Source of the DNA: Congeria kusceri
Taxonomy: Eukaryota > Mollusca > Bivalvia > Myida > Dreissenidae
Reading direction: 5' to 3'
Assembly: GCA_027627225.1 (NCBI GenBank)
Contig: CM051025.1
Span: forward strand, 71,150,069-71,214,068
Length of the DNA stretch: 64,000 nucleotides
Every line of letters starts with the position of its first letter. The first letter of the stretch is position 1. Below the pieces are notes generated by a model. The model ran no database searches, had not been told where the DNA came from, and was given only the letters and a program-made list of their open reading frames with translations. Positions 1 through 14,700 of the stretch are shown piece by piece. A program made the position numbers and the translations under genes.

Positions 1-1222
1 TTTGATGCGCTACTTTCATATTCTGGTTTTGTGTATAACAGCAGTTATAGGACCCATTTTCCATCGATATTCACTTGTTTTTTTCGAACTTAAACTGGAA
101 AGTATTCACTACAATTGATATTAAAATAGATTACTCTATAAGTCTGTAAAGAACAATAGTGTGTGCACTAGCCTTGGATGACATCATAACCGAAACAAAA
201 ACAAGAAACTGTATCGAAAGACGCTTGTTTTTTTATGGGAGATCATTATGGTTGACCTGTTCTGAGTGCTATCATTTGTTAACAAATGTGTGATTTTACA
301 AATTTTGTATTTTGAAAATAAAGATATATATTTTTTCATATTTAATATGTTTTAGAAACTAATATGGTCAAACGTATTTTAAGTATGTTTTAACTGTGTC
401 GTTAAGGGGAACAGTATCTAAAGAGCAGAGCACACAGTGCAGCGGATGGTGAGTGGAGTGCGACCGTCGAAAATACCCCACGTGACTTGCAGAACATAAC
501 CAGTGGTCGTGGTGTCGGCCATTTTAGTATAATGTAAACAAACATAAAAGCTTTAGCAGTTTCTTTTTCGTAATATATTATTCAACATAGATTTTTTTCT
601 AGAAGCATACATTGGTTTTGTATGTTTAACCTACTTAAATAGTGTTATTTTGCTTGAAAAACATTGCATTGTCGAAAATACCTGACACATTTAAAGGATT
701 TATAACAAGTTTCAAACCATCAGTAGGGCCAGTTTACGGGTGGCATATTAACAGGAGGGCATTTGTTCGGAGTGGCAAATATCTGGGAGGGCATATGACT
801 GCCTGACTAAAAATTATCGGGTGGGCATATGTCGGGAGGGGCTGGTACGTGTTCAGATAGGTTCTTCCATACAAGCATTTTTCAGTTTAGTAAAACATAC
901 ATATAGACTGGGTATACCAATTACCGGGAATGTTATTTTTTTTACTGGCTTGCAACATATAACAAAAAAGAAATAAATAAAGACTGCTGTCGTATTGTAA
1001 CAATACAACATTCTTCTATCAAAATAATTCAAATTTATCAAAAAAAGATCACAAGTTTAAACAACTGTTGTGTCAACAATTTGTGCATGTCATTAGCCAT
1101 CTATGTTCTGGCAATACACCTATTACCGTGAATCTGAATATCAGCTGATCAGAATTCAGAAAAATCATGTTCAGGGTTAAACAAATAATACTGTACAAAA
1201 CATCAGTCCTATTACATTATAT
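1..1222. other. Upstream intergenic sequence, no gene seen
   Basis: AT-rich, with no coding block that resembles a protein family. Short repeated GGGAGGGCATATG-like words occur at 755-845. The ORFs are short and look like chance. Confidence 0.5.
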
Positions 1223-1224
1223 TG

Positions 1225-2000
1225 CAGCGTTTTTTCTCACCACTTTGGGAATGGTACCGGTACCGGTCAAATTGGGAAAATTGACGGCGTTTTCAGCCAA
1301 ATTGGGAATTTTACCACTTTCATGAAAAACAGTCGAAAAGGATGTGAAAACAGTAAGTTACAATAAATAAACCCTAAAACAATTTGTTATATTTATTATT
1401 TAACTTGCATTCAAGTCAGATAATGGTTTTAAATGCCGTGCTGGTGGTATCAACCTATACAACTTGCCCCAGAGACACAAGTTTGCTCTCTGTCTGTGTC
1501 AATGGTTGAAAGAACATAAACAAAATTACTAGTATCTTCCGCCGTTAATGACGGTTGTGGATCTATACTTTCTGCTTTGCCATAAAAGCCATTGCTAGAT
1601 AAAGGATTGCATCCCAGAATGTTTTTTTTCTGTAGTATTTAGTGTTATGAATTGCCATGTCTCGTCAATGACACTCGCGAACACGCATTACAGTCCAGAT
1701 GGTTCCCATTCTCGCAAGCAATGTATAACTGATAACAGTAACCAATCGATACAGCGCCACCAAAACTTGCAGCGGTTACTTCCCCTAGCCGTTAACAGTA
1801 ACTGATTTGAGCTATGGTTTACGCTTGGGTAAAACAAAAGTAAAATACAGGAACATCGTCGATCTTTTGAGGGTCTTTTGGGGTGTTTTTCCTTACATTT
1901 GCGAATTTTTAACTTCAAATTGGGAAAAATGGTCAGAAAATCGGATTGGGAATGGTACCGTTTTCCGGTACCAACTTTATATAGAGAAAAAACGCTGTAT
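1225..2000. mobile_element. TIR element with GCGTTTTTTCTC ends
   Basis: Bounded by GCGTTTTTTCTC (1228-1239) and its inverse GAGAAAAAACGC (1985-1996), with ATTG on both outer sides as a possible target duplication. GGGAATGGTACCG-type words occur near both ends. No transposase is visible, so it is non-autonomous. Confidence 0.5.
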
Positions 2001-4484
2001 TGACTAAATTTTTTAATCTATTCTCTTTACATAATTATAGTAACTGATAATTCATGTTAACAATACTGTTGAAAACAAACTTTTACAAGACACAACGTTG
2101 AAATGAGTTTATTTACCTTTAAAAATGACATTATTGAATGGAAACCAAAGTTGACTGCAGCTAGCAGCAAAATTTTTACAAAGGGATGGACTTTTAAGGG
2201 TTTTTTTTGCACATGTGGGTGAAATTTATGTATTTTGGAAATTCCTGGTATACTTGGCATCGGTATTCTCGCGGTATCTCTATTTTCGTGGTAATTGTTT
2301 ATCTTCGGATTTTCATGCTTTATTGACAACATCTAACATATTTTTGGTTTTCTTTAAGAAAATAATAAGTTAAAAATTAATTCATTCTAATTTAAACAAG
2401 TAATATGATTTGAAACCATAAATATAAATAACTTTCGTATCAGCTTGCAGCTATCGGTAGACATTAGGGGTTCAATGTCTACACTTTCGTCTGCTTGAGT
2501 AAATATAAATGAAGACTCAAATTATTGTTTCGTTATATTTGTTAAAGGTTACAATCCAACAATTTAAAGTGTATTTGTGTTTGTTTATACACTAACCGCA
2601 AACTTATTTCAAAACAAAATTTTTACCGCGAGATTACCAATGACGTAATTTTTCCAGATGGCTGCATGGTGCATTGAAAAACAGAATAATTTAAGGACGA
2701 ATACTTTACTTTTAAACACAATTTCCAGTTGTTATTTTCGTGAAAAGGTTCAATTTATAGCATGTTATTGAAAGAAAATGTTTTGTTAGTTTTTTTGCTC
2801 CAAATATTCACTTAAATGTTAAGTACCGCGAGAATACAGGTGAACAGTATAATAGGGATATCCTGGTAATAGGTATATGGAGTATAATAATAAAGGGAGT
2901 ATTACAAGCATACCAATCAAACACGATGTTCAAAGTTCAAAAAATAACGCTCAATTCTGATTTATAATCAAAATTATGTCATGGACAAATAAAGACAGTG
3001 ACTGAGTGAGTGAGTCAATGCTGGAACTTTGACTTTAATAACCATGTTAACAATCAATAATTAAGTGCAATAACAAAATACGAGAGTTGAATTGTCTCAA
3101 AATAAATACCAATGGTCTAAATACGTTTATAACAATCGAATGGAGAATCTTACATGTTTCTTTCATTGTTTGATCTGGATTAAATGACAAATATCTGTTT
3201 GACATGTATCATCACCATCGAAAATCATTCACAGTGCTGCCATCTGCTAGCAGTTTCTGCATCCAAGAACAGCAACTCTGCTTACCATTATCGAACATTT
3301 GAATCGTTATCGGCAAACGGGCTCTTGTTCAGTCGGAACCGATTCTGTGACTGAAAGTAGATGAGTATATTGCTTGTGTGATGCTTTATTATCACTGAAT
3401 ACATGTTAGTTCTATCTCAAATACAGTGTAGTAATTGTTAAACAAAAGAAAAAATGGATTGAACCACTAGCATTAGAAATATTGCGAGACACGAAAACAC
3501 CGCAAGCTCACGACGCATAGAATATCTCTGCACACGAAATTTTTGTATGACCACTGAACGCTTTTCTTAGCAAAATACGTTCCCAAATCGGCCGATAACT
3601 CAAACGAATATTTATTCACAAAAGTTACACATGAAACTTTATTTCTATCAACAGATTTCACTGAGTTAATTCATATTCGACGTCACATATATAGGGCTTT
3701 ATATACATGTAGAGATCACAGAATGTGGGGCCCGATGTATTCGTTTGTTCCTAAAATTGATAAACACGCGTGTGAAATATATTGATTTATGATGCTTTGG
3801 GGTTTGCCTTCAAGTTGAAAATGATTCGAGTTAATGTGTTAGGACATTTGGAAATCCATCCCCATAAAACGTAATTGTTTACCCACCGGAAGTCCATTCA
3901 CTGTCACATGAAACGGTTTTCTGACACTTGCGGCGCACGCAATGTCGCCAAACCCACCACAGATAATATCTCATATAATTTGTAGCGGATCCGTACATCG
4001 TGTAGTTATAAAACACTGATTTCACACCCCAGGGGTCGCAGGTTCGAAACACCGCCACATCCTAACCGGCTAACTCGTCTTTCGCATTGGACGCTATTAA
4101 ACCGAGGTGCAGTTATTGGTTAACACCGGGAACAAAACGACCTAGGGTTGCACCTGGGGCGTCTTGTGTATTTTGCACTATCAGCCGTTTCCCAACAATT
4201 AACTTGTATTCTGACTGCCATATTGGATAGAATCCCAGTGAACCCGATAGAAATTTAACAACACACTCCCATATCCCTATCAAATGAGGCCTCGTCGTAT
4301 ACTTTCTTTATGTAAATCTATATCTAGAAGGAAACTGATACATGTTTACAAGATCCGTCCGTTCAATGTGGAGATGCACGTATGAAACAGTCTTGAAACA
4401 GGGGAACCGTGACTTAGTCATCAAGTGATAACGTGAAAATTAAACGTCCCGTGGAAATATCTAGCCAGAAAATTATTTGTCAGC
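2001..4484. other. Upstream intergenic sequence, little structure
   Basis: No gene. An inverted pair TATTCTCGCGGTA (2262-2274) / TACCGCGAGAATA (2825-2837) hints at an old foldback. GGTTCGAAAC at 4042-4051 is a lone tRNA B-box-like word. Confidence 0.4.
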
Positions 4485-4562
4485 AGCGATTCGAACCCAT
4501 TTACAGTCAATGACATAAGAAACCATCGTTTAACCATTTACTACAGCACCTGATGTTATACG
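4485..4562 (-). mobile_element. tRNA-like SINE head
   Basis: Read on the minus strand it has a tRNA-like layout ending in GGGTTCGAATCGC (B box). No complete cloverleaf or tail is convincing. Confidence 0.35.
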
Positions 4563-4599
4563 GAGTGTGTAGACTCTGTATTTGGTCCTGATGGTTTAA

Positions 4600-4790
4600 A
4601 CCTAATTATTTTAGCTCGATTGTGTCGAAAGTCGGAGCTTACTAAGACACGTTCGAGTCCGTTTCATGGCTCACAAGAAGGGATCGACTGACTCATGCCC
4701 ACCCGATCGCAAGGTCTAGTGGGGAAACACTGGACATAAGAGCGGAAGGTCCGGAACCTGGTCCACACCATTCATCATTATCTATTTAAC
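4600..4790. repeat. Degenerate SINE-like repeat (TTTAGCTCGATTGTGTCGAAAG family)
   Basis: The segment shares words with 15147-15290 and 23945-24105: T-GCTCGATTGTGTCGAAAG, GAGGCTTA and TTCGAGTCCGTTTC. All three look like copies of one SINE family. Confidence 0.45.
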
Positions 4791-5519
4791 CACTTTGACA
4801 ATTCAAATGTCGTTTTGTTTACTTTAAAAATAATTAGCCCGGTCTTATTTCACAAATGCACAGTTGGGAGGGGAAATATTCATATGTGTATTCACGTGTT
4901 TAATTTGTGGTCTTGTTAAAACAAAGTGAACAGCGTAAGTTGAGAGTATTTATTAGATAATATACCACACAGTAGCTGTGGGAAAAGAAACCGGATATAT
5001 ATCTTACCAGCATACATCATACGCATCGTACAACATACGGATCCAATTGTATTTACAATTAAGCATTATATACGCGTCAGACTGTAGCTAAGTGGATACA
5101 CAACACATTTTAGAGCAGGACAATATTCATTGTGCAGAAAATAGATGTGCGTTTACCGAAAACCACAGCTCGAAAACCTGACGTGAAAGTACAACGCCGC
5201 AGTCACGTCATTGTTTTCATTTTTCCAGCTAACTGATAAGCCACACGAACCAAGATTGTTCAAACGCACTTGGTTGTTTATTGGTTGTTTATTTTAAATT
5301 TGATAAAATTGAGTGGGCAACCGTGGTGGATTTATAGACTACTACATTTCTTTAACCACCATCAAACAAACTGCTGGCACAAGTCGTAAAGAAAAGTACC
5401 ACTTTACACAGATCTTGGTGTTGAAGATGCATACATCAATTCATATAGGCTTAGTCAACAAGTGATGCTTTGAGGTTAGCAGCGTAAAACAACATGCGCA
5501 GGCGTTACATGTACATATT

Positions 5520-5644
5520 TAATTTGAAGATCACGTGTACCACACCTTCAGTAGAGCTGCCTACGCCGCTTTGAAGTACACTATACCCCTCAACAGAACC
5601 TCTCTGGTTAGAAAGTTGGAAGGATCTAACATTCACTCGTCGCA
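5520..5644 (+). promoter_or_regulatory. Probable proximal promoter and 5' UTR of the A2M-like gene
   Basis: This is the sequence directly before the first ATG. A weak TATA-like ACTATACCCC lies at about 5579-5588, followed by a short leader. The ATG has G at -3 (GTCGCAATGA). Parts of this stretch recur in decayed form in intron 5 (11690-11963). Which bases start transcription cannot be seen. Confidence 0.3.
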
Positions 5645-5724
5645 ATGAATTTAATTTATATAATCAACCTATCAGTGCCAGCGTTACTCTTTGTTCACGG
5701 ATTTGTCGGCGTTCAGAGCAGAAG
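5645..5724 (+). CDS. A2M: Exon 1: signal peptide
   Basis: Encodes MNLIYIINLSVPALLFVHGF followed by VGVQSR, a classical hydrophobic secretion signal. The donor is AG/GTAATC in phase 2. The start was chosen because it is the only ATG giving a signal peptide that splices in frame to exon 2. Confidence 0.85.
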
Positions 5725-8700
5725 GTAATCGTATATGATCGTCTGTACGTCTGCAAAATAAGCCAAAATAATAACTTGTTAATAAAACTGTTGTAGATTA
5801 TTAGATATATCTATATAGTATTATACTTGTACAAGCGTACGTACTCTGTTATAATCATTTTCGTATTAACATATATTAACGCATTAACAGCAACAGTTTT
5901 GTCGATTACACCGTGTTCGCCCGTGATTGTACTGAAATGATTTGCACGGGTTCCATGTAAATGTGTATTCATTTGGCTTTCTAGAGAAATGTTCCACTGT
6001 CTAACTGATGTATAGCAAAAAACATGCAACTGATAAGCTTGTTCTTTGCCATGAACCACGAAAACACTGATAGCTTTGTGCTTCGTAAACTTTACTACTC
6101 TGGCAGAGATATTAACTGGGGAAAGCGAAAACAATTGCATGCTTCCAAATCATGTTCATTACCACATGTGAATGTTTAGGAGACGCTGAATTTGATTGTT
6201 TTTCGATTTCTGCCTCTGCCTTCCGTTTTTTTTTTCATTTCAATTAATTACCGTCCGTTTTTCTGTATTGGCTTTTACTAAATATGTACGACTTTCCCAT
6301 ACTTACTAGACATGTAAACATTATCAAAACAAAACATCGCGGATCATATATAAGAGCAAGCAGTATTGCTGGAGATGTACACGTATTTAATCAGACCAAC
6401 CATAAATATACAATAACATACGATGTAACGTCAGTTGTATTATTAACAATATTCGCATCCGGATACATCATGACAATTCACGAACATATTAATTAATGTA
6501 ACATACAAACGTGATTAATGTAATACACAATATCTAATAGCACGGAAATGATAACAGTGAATTATGGTTGCTTCACAGCGGCTATTTACTGACGCTACCC
6601 CAAGAGATCCAGAAAGGAGCCGAGGAGCGATTCTGCCTTACTCTTTACAATGTGACGGGCGATTTCCGACTAGGCGTCAATATCTCGTGCTACGGGAGAG
6701 AAGTACACAGAGATCCGAAAGTGTTCGGAGACGGTATACTTGTATTACCGATAAGAATAATTTGTGACATAAACGTGTTTTGGGGGTCATTATGTGAAAA
6801 CCTTGGAGGATCGAGATTAAATTAAGAACGTCTGCTGAATGTAATATACGATGTATTTTGAAGTTTACAAGACAAACTCCTAGTCTTTTATTCGTCTGTA
6901 TTTTGCTTTTGTGTTGTGTCGTTCAATATTACAGCGATTGTTAATTACCGCTGATTTGCTGGAAGCTGAAGTGCTGGTTTGCTTGAAGTTAATTATTAGT
7001 TTATATTATTATGGACTTACCCGTAAGAGATCGTTATAGGGTTAGTGTTTCAGTGGCGTGTAACCTTTATTAATCCGCAATGAGTTTAGTCCCCTGTTTA
7101 CAGTTTCGCCATGGTAAAGTCTGATCGAGATCATTGTATTTAAAAGAATATACAGTCTTCTACATCGTTATTTAAAGAATATTCCCCACATTATACGAAA
7201 ACTTAATTATTTTATAACACTTTATGTACTAAATAAAGAGAATTTTGATTTTTTTTTATAGATGATTAAATGGTGGGTTTTGTTTTAACTGAGATTTTTG
7301 TCTCATCCACATAGATTTTTATTATATTTATTATTTATATTATATCTACACTGCACCTTATATATTTATTGCAAGTTCTTCCAATATTAATGGGAAGAAT
7401 GAGTAAATAAAATGATATACTGGCACAGTGCCTAAATCCACCACATTGGGAGGTATTTTTGTCTTTCTTTCCTATAGTTTCAGCCATTCCTATAGATTCG
7501 GCCATCCCCAGATGAGGAGAATTAATGAGTATTTCTTATAAAACTTGTGTTAGTTATCTGCATTGAGACAATTCTATCCCATCAATATTGTTTTTGGTTT
7601 AAAAAATTGTGAATTTTAGATTTTGTCACAGAAAATTAAGATTTAAAAAAGAAATGCCTAAAAATTGCTACACACTTTGTGCATATGCCAAGAACTGTGT
7701 GAACATTCATTTTCAAACAGTATGCTGGTGAGTGGTAGTCTTATATAGAATGCTTCTAGCGAATTATATCAAAATTGTAAGAATGTTTTGTATTTGCTTA
7801 TCAAAATGAAGACTGAACCAAACGATAGGAAACATCTGACAAATTCATGGTTGCTAGGGTGCCTTCCTGGAATTGGTCAGTAACTAAGTGAATGGCTAAT
7901 GTCTACCTAATCTGGCCTTTATTTAGTAGGAAAGACCTTAAAGTTAAGGATAAAAGTCTCACTGTTGTTGAAATCGTATTCATTTAGTGCATTAAAGCAG
8001 TTAAGCACTTCAGTGGCCGAATATACAGGAAAAGAGGCTATAATATTTTCAAAAGTAGTAATCAATCAACACAAAAATTCACATAAATCTAGTTAAGTTT
8101 AATGTGCATTTGCTGGCACGTTTAGGTTAAAATTCAAATACTTGGCATAGAAAAAATAATTATAAAAATTACTGGCCTCAACAGAGTAAACAAAATGAGC
8201 ACAGGTGTGCCTAAATCCGACACCCCTTTTCAAACTGCTTGAAAATAATACTTTTTTGATTAAATCCATTTTCAAAGTAACTTGTTTTGAGTTTAAAACA
8301 AAAAAGCACCTTTGTTTTATTTTTGGATTTCATTTAGAGATTTATTAAAAAAATTATAGTGATCCGAAAATGCTTAGAGAAAAATTATAGATCAGGAACT
8401 GTGTCATGCTTATCCTACTTTTGACTATTGTTCTAATCCAAACTGTAATTGTTCTAATTCAAACTGTAATACTCTGCAGTTCGTTGTTTGATTTTGATGG
8501 TGTTACAATTTCGTGAAACAAGTCTTTATATTTATGAAATTAGATCATTTGTATAGATGTAAAACCAGAGACCTATTAACAAACATATTTATTGATAGAT
8601 CTTTGGTGAAACTGAGGCCAAAGTAATGTGCGTGTTACAAATTTAACAAAAAAATTGTAACTTTTAACAGCGTTGAATAACATAAAAATTGTCTGTACTT

Positions 8701-11700
8701 AACATGATAATTCAATTTTATCATAAACTCCATGCGGGGCCTTAACACTGTGCATGCACAGTATTGCCTGCGTGCAGTTTGTTTACATTTAGGGGTCACG
8801 GGCAAAACAATTGCGCGCTCCCCCCTAACATTCCCGGACCATACATATATGGGTTTATGTATATAAAACGGTCAAAACTGGATAGATTTTTTTCACTCTC
8901 ATCACTTGCTGACTTTTTTTAAATATAGACATTAACTTCAGTAAAACATACCTGACCTAGCCTGCCCCCCCCCCCTACGATTTCTTACGTACCTGGTAAT
9001 ACCGGCGCCAAAATTCAGCGAAAGCTACAATCTATAGACAATGGGTATATCTTTATTTGTGGATGATATTGTTTTCTTTTATTAATTCATATATTATATA
9101 AAGATGTCAGATGCAATACATCATTGGCCCAGAATACCACGTACAAGAAATTGATACTTTTCAAATAAATATGATTAAAAGCAGAAATTCAGGCAGATCA
9201 ATGACTACTTTCAAGTTTAAACAATTTTGTCTCTACAAATAGTTAAGTTCCAAAAAATCTTACATGACAAAATTTTTGCTAAATGTTCCCTTAGCAATCA
9301 CACCAAATTTCATATTGTTTTATGCGTTCATAAGAAAGATATAAGGTGATAAAGTTGAGGGGTGTCCACAACGTTTGCTGCAATACCGAGGCTGGCAATT
9401 TAATATTTTTCCCAGTACAATATGTCAGCAAAATTAACACAAAGTTGGCATCACTTGCCTTATTAGTTCACAACGCAATCATACGAGTATCTTTCACAAT
9501 ATTTTGTGTAAAACATGTTCGTCTGTCTGTCCGTTAGTTCGTTTTGATAGAAAAACCAAATGCATAGCACTTTTTAAGACAAGATGAGCATCTGAGTTAT
9601 TTAATGGCATTCACTTTGAAAAAAGACCATTACACTTTGGTGAATGATTAATACAAATAATTCTTGATACGTTTGTGTTTGAATGCAGTCAGCTCAGGAT
9701 TTAACATGTTTATATATGTTCCTGATATATATCATTGAATGTCAAATACGTATTTAGTGGACAGGAACATCAAACAAGGGCAATGTATTGCCACAACTGG
9801 TGCATGACATACAGATGAATTTATATGTCTTTTGAGCAAAATACTAAGAAGTATTTATTTACTCTGTGAAACAAAGTGCATTTGATGAACATTATTTCAT
9901 ACGGATCTGTAGCTGATCACTACTGACCCACAGACAACATAAAGGGGTTATAACTGAACGATCAAAAGTTTATGCCCCGCCCCCCCCCACCCAATCCGAA
10001 ATCCTGGATATTTTTCCCAGATTGAGATCAACATAAAAGTAATCGTTGTTATAAAAATGCTTATTTGGATGGGGTGGCTGATTTAGAGCAGTGGCGGATT
10101 AAGGCACTGCACCAGTAAATATGTTAACCAGTGTGCTCGGGCAATGGTTTATAACCAAACTTTTTGTCTCAAGCATGAATAACCTAACACTGTTTTAATT
10201 ATTATTTAAGATATAGAAGAAGTAAAAAAAAAAAAAAAAAAAAAAGAGTCATCAAGCTACAGCATACATATTGCATTTTCTGTCAGTATATAGCATTAAC
10301 GAAGAGCTCCCAGTGGTGTCAAAACAATCAAGTGTTGATCGACTTTCAAAGTTTTAACAATAACAACAAACAAACAAGCATTCATCTGTATTTTCTATCA
10401 GATAATACCATACGCATTTTCTCCATTGACATAAGTCACCTTGCAGTTTTGAATTAACAAGAAAGAACCAAAATAGATAAATGTTGAAATACATTTCTTT
10501 CAGGATCTAAAAGTTGTTTTGTTTGGAAGATTCCCGATTCTCTTACGGCTGGTACATGTGACCTTCGCATCTCTGGTAGTAGCAGGGACTATGAGATCAG
10601 TGAAGAAAGGACAGTGGAGGTGGTGGACTCCCATCAGATTACCTTCATACAGACAGACAAACCTGTGTACAAGCCCGGGGAAACAGGTTGGTCAATCCAG
10701 TAGCAACAAGTATAACATGGAAACCAGGGCATTTCCCCCAATTTAGATTCCCTTACCACAGTTGCTAAAAATGCCATTAACTAGCTGAAACCATCCAGTG
10801 AATTGATCTAATCATTACTTTGATTTTTTGTCTGTTTCAGTCAGGTTTCGTATTTTGACAGTTACACAAGACCTTCTTCCTGTTCAAAATAAGGTACATG
10901 TTTATTTACGAAATATTATATTTCTTGTGCTTATGACCATAGTGTCTCTTTATGAAATTACAGTTGTTTTTCGATCACTTGTTTTTCTGCATATTTTTGA
11001 TGACTAAGCGGTGTTACATGTTGGAATGTCAACAGGGCTGAAGTGATGACACTTACCAAGGTATTTAATCTTATGTGTTCACAATGCTCAAATTGTTCCC
11101 CCACACATAATTAAATGTACTTAATTATAAAAAAAATGGGCACACTGAACAATATGCTATTATCAACTACTTTCAATCATGAATGAAATGCAGATACCCC
11201 ATGTATATTGAAAACTTAAAATTCTTTTTACCAACCAATACTTTACATTTGTGAAGTTTTTGTAACCACAATTTGGATAGTTTGTCCAACAAGAATTAAC
11301 ATAATATTAGAAAAAATACATATTAATTTGCTGGCAGGTTGGAAGAGTCACAGTAGTAGATCCAAATGGAGTTTACATGAAACAATGGACAGATCTTCCG
11401 GTTCAGGCAGGTCTGTATGATTAAAATGATTACAAACCTTTCAACCAGGACATTTCAGCAGCTAATTTGACAGTTATGCTAAATGAGGTATTTCGCCTTA
11501 ACATTATGACTTTTCACTGATCAAGAGGTTGTTTGTTAATGTAATTGACTGTATCTGATGAAGTTAATAATTTGAAGCTTCAAATCGGCAGACATATTTA
11601 CAAAGTAAATTAACTAATACCAGTGTCATTATAAAGCTCTAAAAACTCTTGCCACTGGTATGTAAGTTAGAAAAATTCCAACTTAATTGATTTGAAGATC

Positions 11701-14700
11701 ACTTACCACACCTTCTGTTGAGGCGTAAAAAGAAAATGTTTGTATCAGGCTACCCAACCTACCCTAAAAAAAGCCCCGACCCTAGAACATTTTATTGAGT
11801 GGGTCAGGTATTTTTTTGTTTATTTTACTTTTTTCTAATAATTATTTTTTTGTATAAAATAAGTGTTGTGTTTTGATAGCATCAACTTCAAAACAATGTA
11901 TTCTGATATTCTGAAGTGCCCTCAAAAGAACCTAATTGGATTGACAGTTGGAATGATCTAAGGCTATTGTAGTTCATGGCCTCATTTCAGTGATTTGTTT
12001 CCTTATTTAATAGGGTCTGGTAAATAACCCAATCCCAATGACAAGTATAGTTTAATTTTCTTAGTTGCAATAAAAAAGTTAACAAATTAGAAGTGACAAA
12101 CTCGTAATACATAGGAACCGTAAATTTAAGGTGTAAATCATGTAATTTCTTGTATGGTTATAGATGAACACCATTAAAATAACAAATTCAACCAATGTAG
12201 CACTTGCTTTAAGTTATTAATTAATTAAAAAAACTTATTTAAATGTTTCCAGATGCAAGATTTTATGATGTGAAACCCCCAATATGATGGGTACGGGACC
12301 CATTCCCAAACTAGTGAACAAAATCGCTGTATTTTGTTTTTTTACAGGACTGTTGAGTCTGGATTATAGACTGTATGATGAGCCAGTTCTTGGCGAGTGG
12401 AAAATAGAGACAGAAGTCAATGGCAGAGTCAACCAGCAGAATTTCACCATACTAAAATATGGTAACTGTTGTCACTGCACACAGTTGACATGATAAGTAA
12501 TGAGGCGTGTCGTGCAAAAACTGGGCTTAATGCATGTGCATCAAGTGTCGCCCTGGATCAGCTTGTGCAGTCCTCAGAGGTCGATCCAGGACGACACTTT
12601 ACGCTAATCCAGGACGACACTACGCTTTTATGGTATTTTCTGTTTCAAGGAAGTCTCTTCTAAACATAAATGCACTGAAGGCGGAAAGTACCTTCCTGGA
12701 TTAGCCTGTGCGGACTGCAAAGGCTAATCCGGGATGACACTTTACACACATGCATTAAGCCAGGTTTTCCCACAACACGCCTCAAATGTATTATTTTTAT
12801 GCCTCGGAAGGAACTCTGCATATAGTAATCGCATCGTCTGTTCATCTGTCCGTCCGTCCGTCATGCTTCTTGTGCGGAGCATAACTCCATTAGCATAAAA
12901 GGGATTCAAATGTAACTATAATGATAGAGGACAATGAGAGGAAGTGCCGAGTACAAAGACCACAACTCTTTCTTCAATATTTACAGAGTTATTGCCTTTG
13001 TTTAATTTTCTTGTGCGGAGCATATCTCCATTAGTATTAAAGGGATTCAAATGAAACTATATATAAATAATAAAGGAGAATGATAGGAAATGCAGAGCAC
13101 AAGGACCACAACTCTTTCTTCAATATTTATGGAATTATTGCCCTTTGTTTAATTTTCTTGTGCCTAGCATTTATCCATTAGTATTAAAGGGATTCAAATG
13201 AAACTTCATATAATGATAGAGGACAATGAGAGGAAGTGCAGAGTACAAGGACCATAACTCTTTCTTCAATAATTATGGAGTTATTGCCCTTTGTTAAATT
13301 ATCTTGTGTGGAGCATAACTCCATTAGTATTGAAGGGATTCAAATGAAACTTCGTATAATGATAGAGGACAATGAGAGGAAGTGCAGAGCACAAGGATCA
13401 CAACTCGTTCTCCACTATTTACGGAGTTATTGCCCTTTGTTTTTATTTCCTAATGTGAAGCATTAATGTTCTTGTGCGGAGCATAACTCCATTAGTATTG
13501 AAGGGATTCATATGAAACTTCGTATAATGATGGAGGACTATAAGAGAAAGTGCAGAGCACAAGGACCAACTCTTTCTTCATTATTTAGGGAGTTATTGCC
13601 CTTTGTTTAATTTTCTTGTGCGGAGCATATCTCCATTAGTATTGAAGGGATTCAAATGAAACTTCATAGAATGGTAGTGGACCATGAGAGGAACTGCAGA
13701 GTACGAGGACCATAACTATTTCGTCAATATTATGGAGTTATTGCCCTTTGTTTCATTTTCTTGTGCGGAGCATAACTCCATTAATAATGAAGGGATTCAA
13801 ATGAACCTTCATATAATGATAGAGAACAAGGAGAGAAATTGCAGAGTACAAGGACCATAACTCTTTCTTCAATATTTATGGAGTTTTTACCCTTTATTTA
13901 TTTTTTGAAGGGATTTTAAATACAACCACATATATTGATAGAGGACGTTCAGAGGAATCGCAGAGTACCAGGACCATAACTTCTTTAATATTTACAGAGT
14001 TAATGCCCTTTGTTTTTTGTGTGCAGATAATTACTACCTTAGTATTTAAGGAATTTAATTAACACCACATATATTGATAGAGGACATTGAGAGGAAGAGC
14101 AGAGTACAAGGACCATAACTCTTTCTTCAATATTTATGGAGTTATTGCCCTTCAGTTGATTTTCTAGTGCAGCGCATAACTCCATTAGTATTGCAGTGAT
14201 TAAAAATAAAACCATATATATTGATAGAGGATGTTGAGAGGAAGTGCTGAGTACAAGGACCATAACCCTTTTTGTAGGAAGCGTCATTTTTGCCAACATG
14301 TAACTGACATTGTGTTGCCTTCCTCTGAAAAGCATTAGCTTCAGGGGCATATGTCACATCCTGTGACAAGTCTTTTTGATTCAGTAATTTATGCAACTAC
14401 ATGTATCTAATTGCTTAATGGTTATTTATGTCTGCGGTAATGATTTTTCATAGTGAAAAAACAACAAGAATATTTTCATTATCTAAAACTAAAATTATTA
14501 ATGTATTTATCCTATAATAATAACAAAAAAAAATTCACTTAACACTAAGGCAATTTTGTTTATATTGGTAATTCAACAAATTTTTTGTCAAAAGTATTGT
14601 ATGAGTTTTTGGAACAAAAACTGTAAAACAAAAAGGCTCCCATCTTACAATCCAAGAAGACTCAAAAGCTCTAGTTGAAAAAATCTGTGGAGATGAACAG

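Noticed and set aside
2255..2840. Large foldback in the upstream region
   Set aside because: Only a 13-bp inverted pair is convincing; the rest does not pair, so it is not called as an element.
14039..14396. Minus-strand ORFs of 84-103 codons
   Set aside because: They lie in the Helitron-like tandem core, and similar ORFs recur in the sister array at 29652-29891. Repeat shadows.
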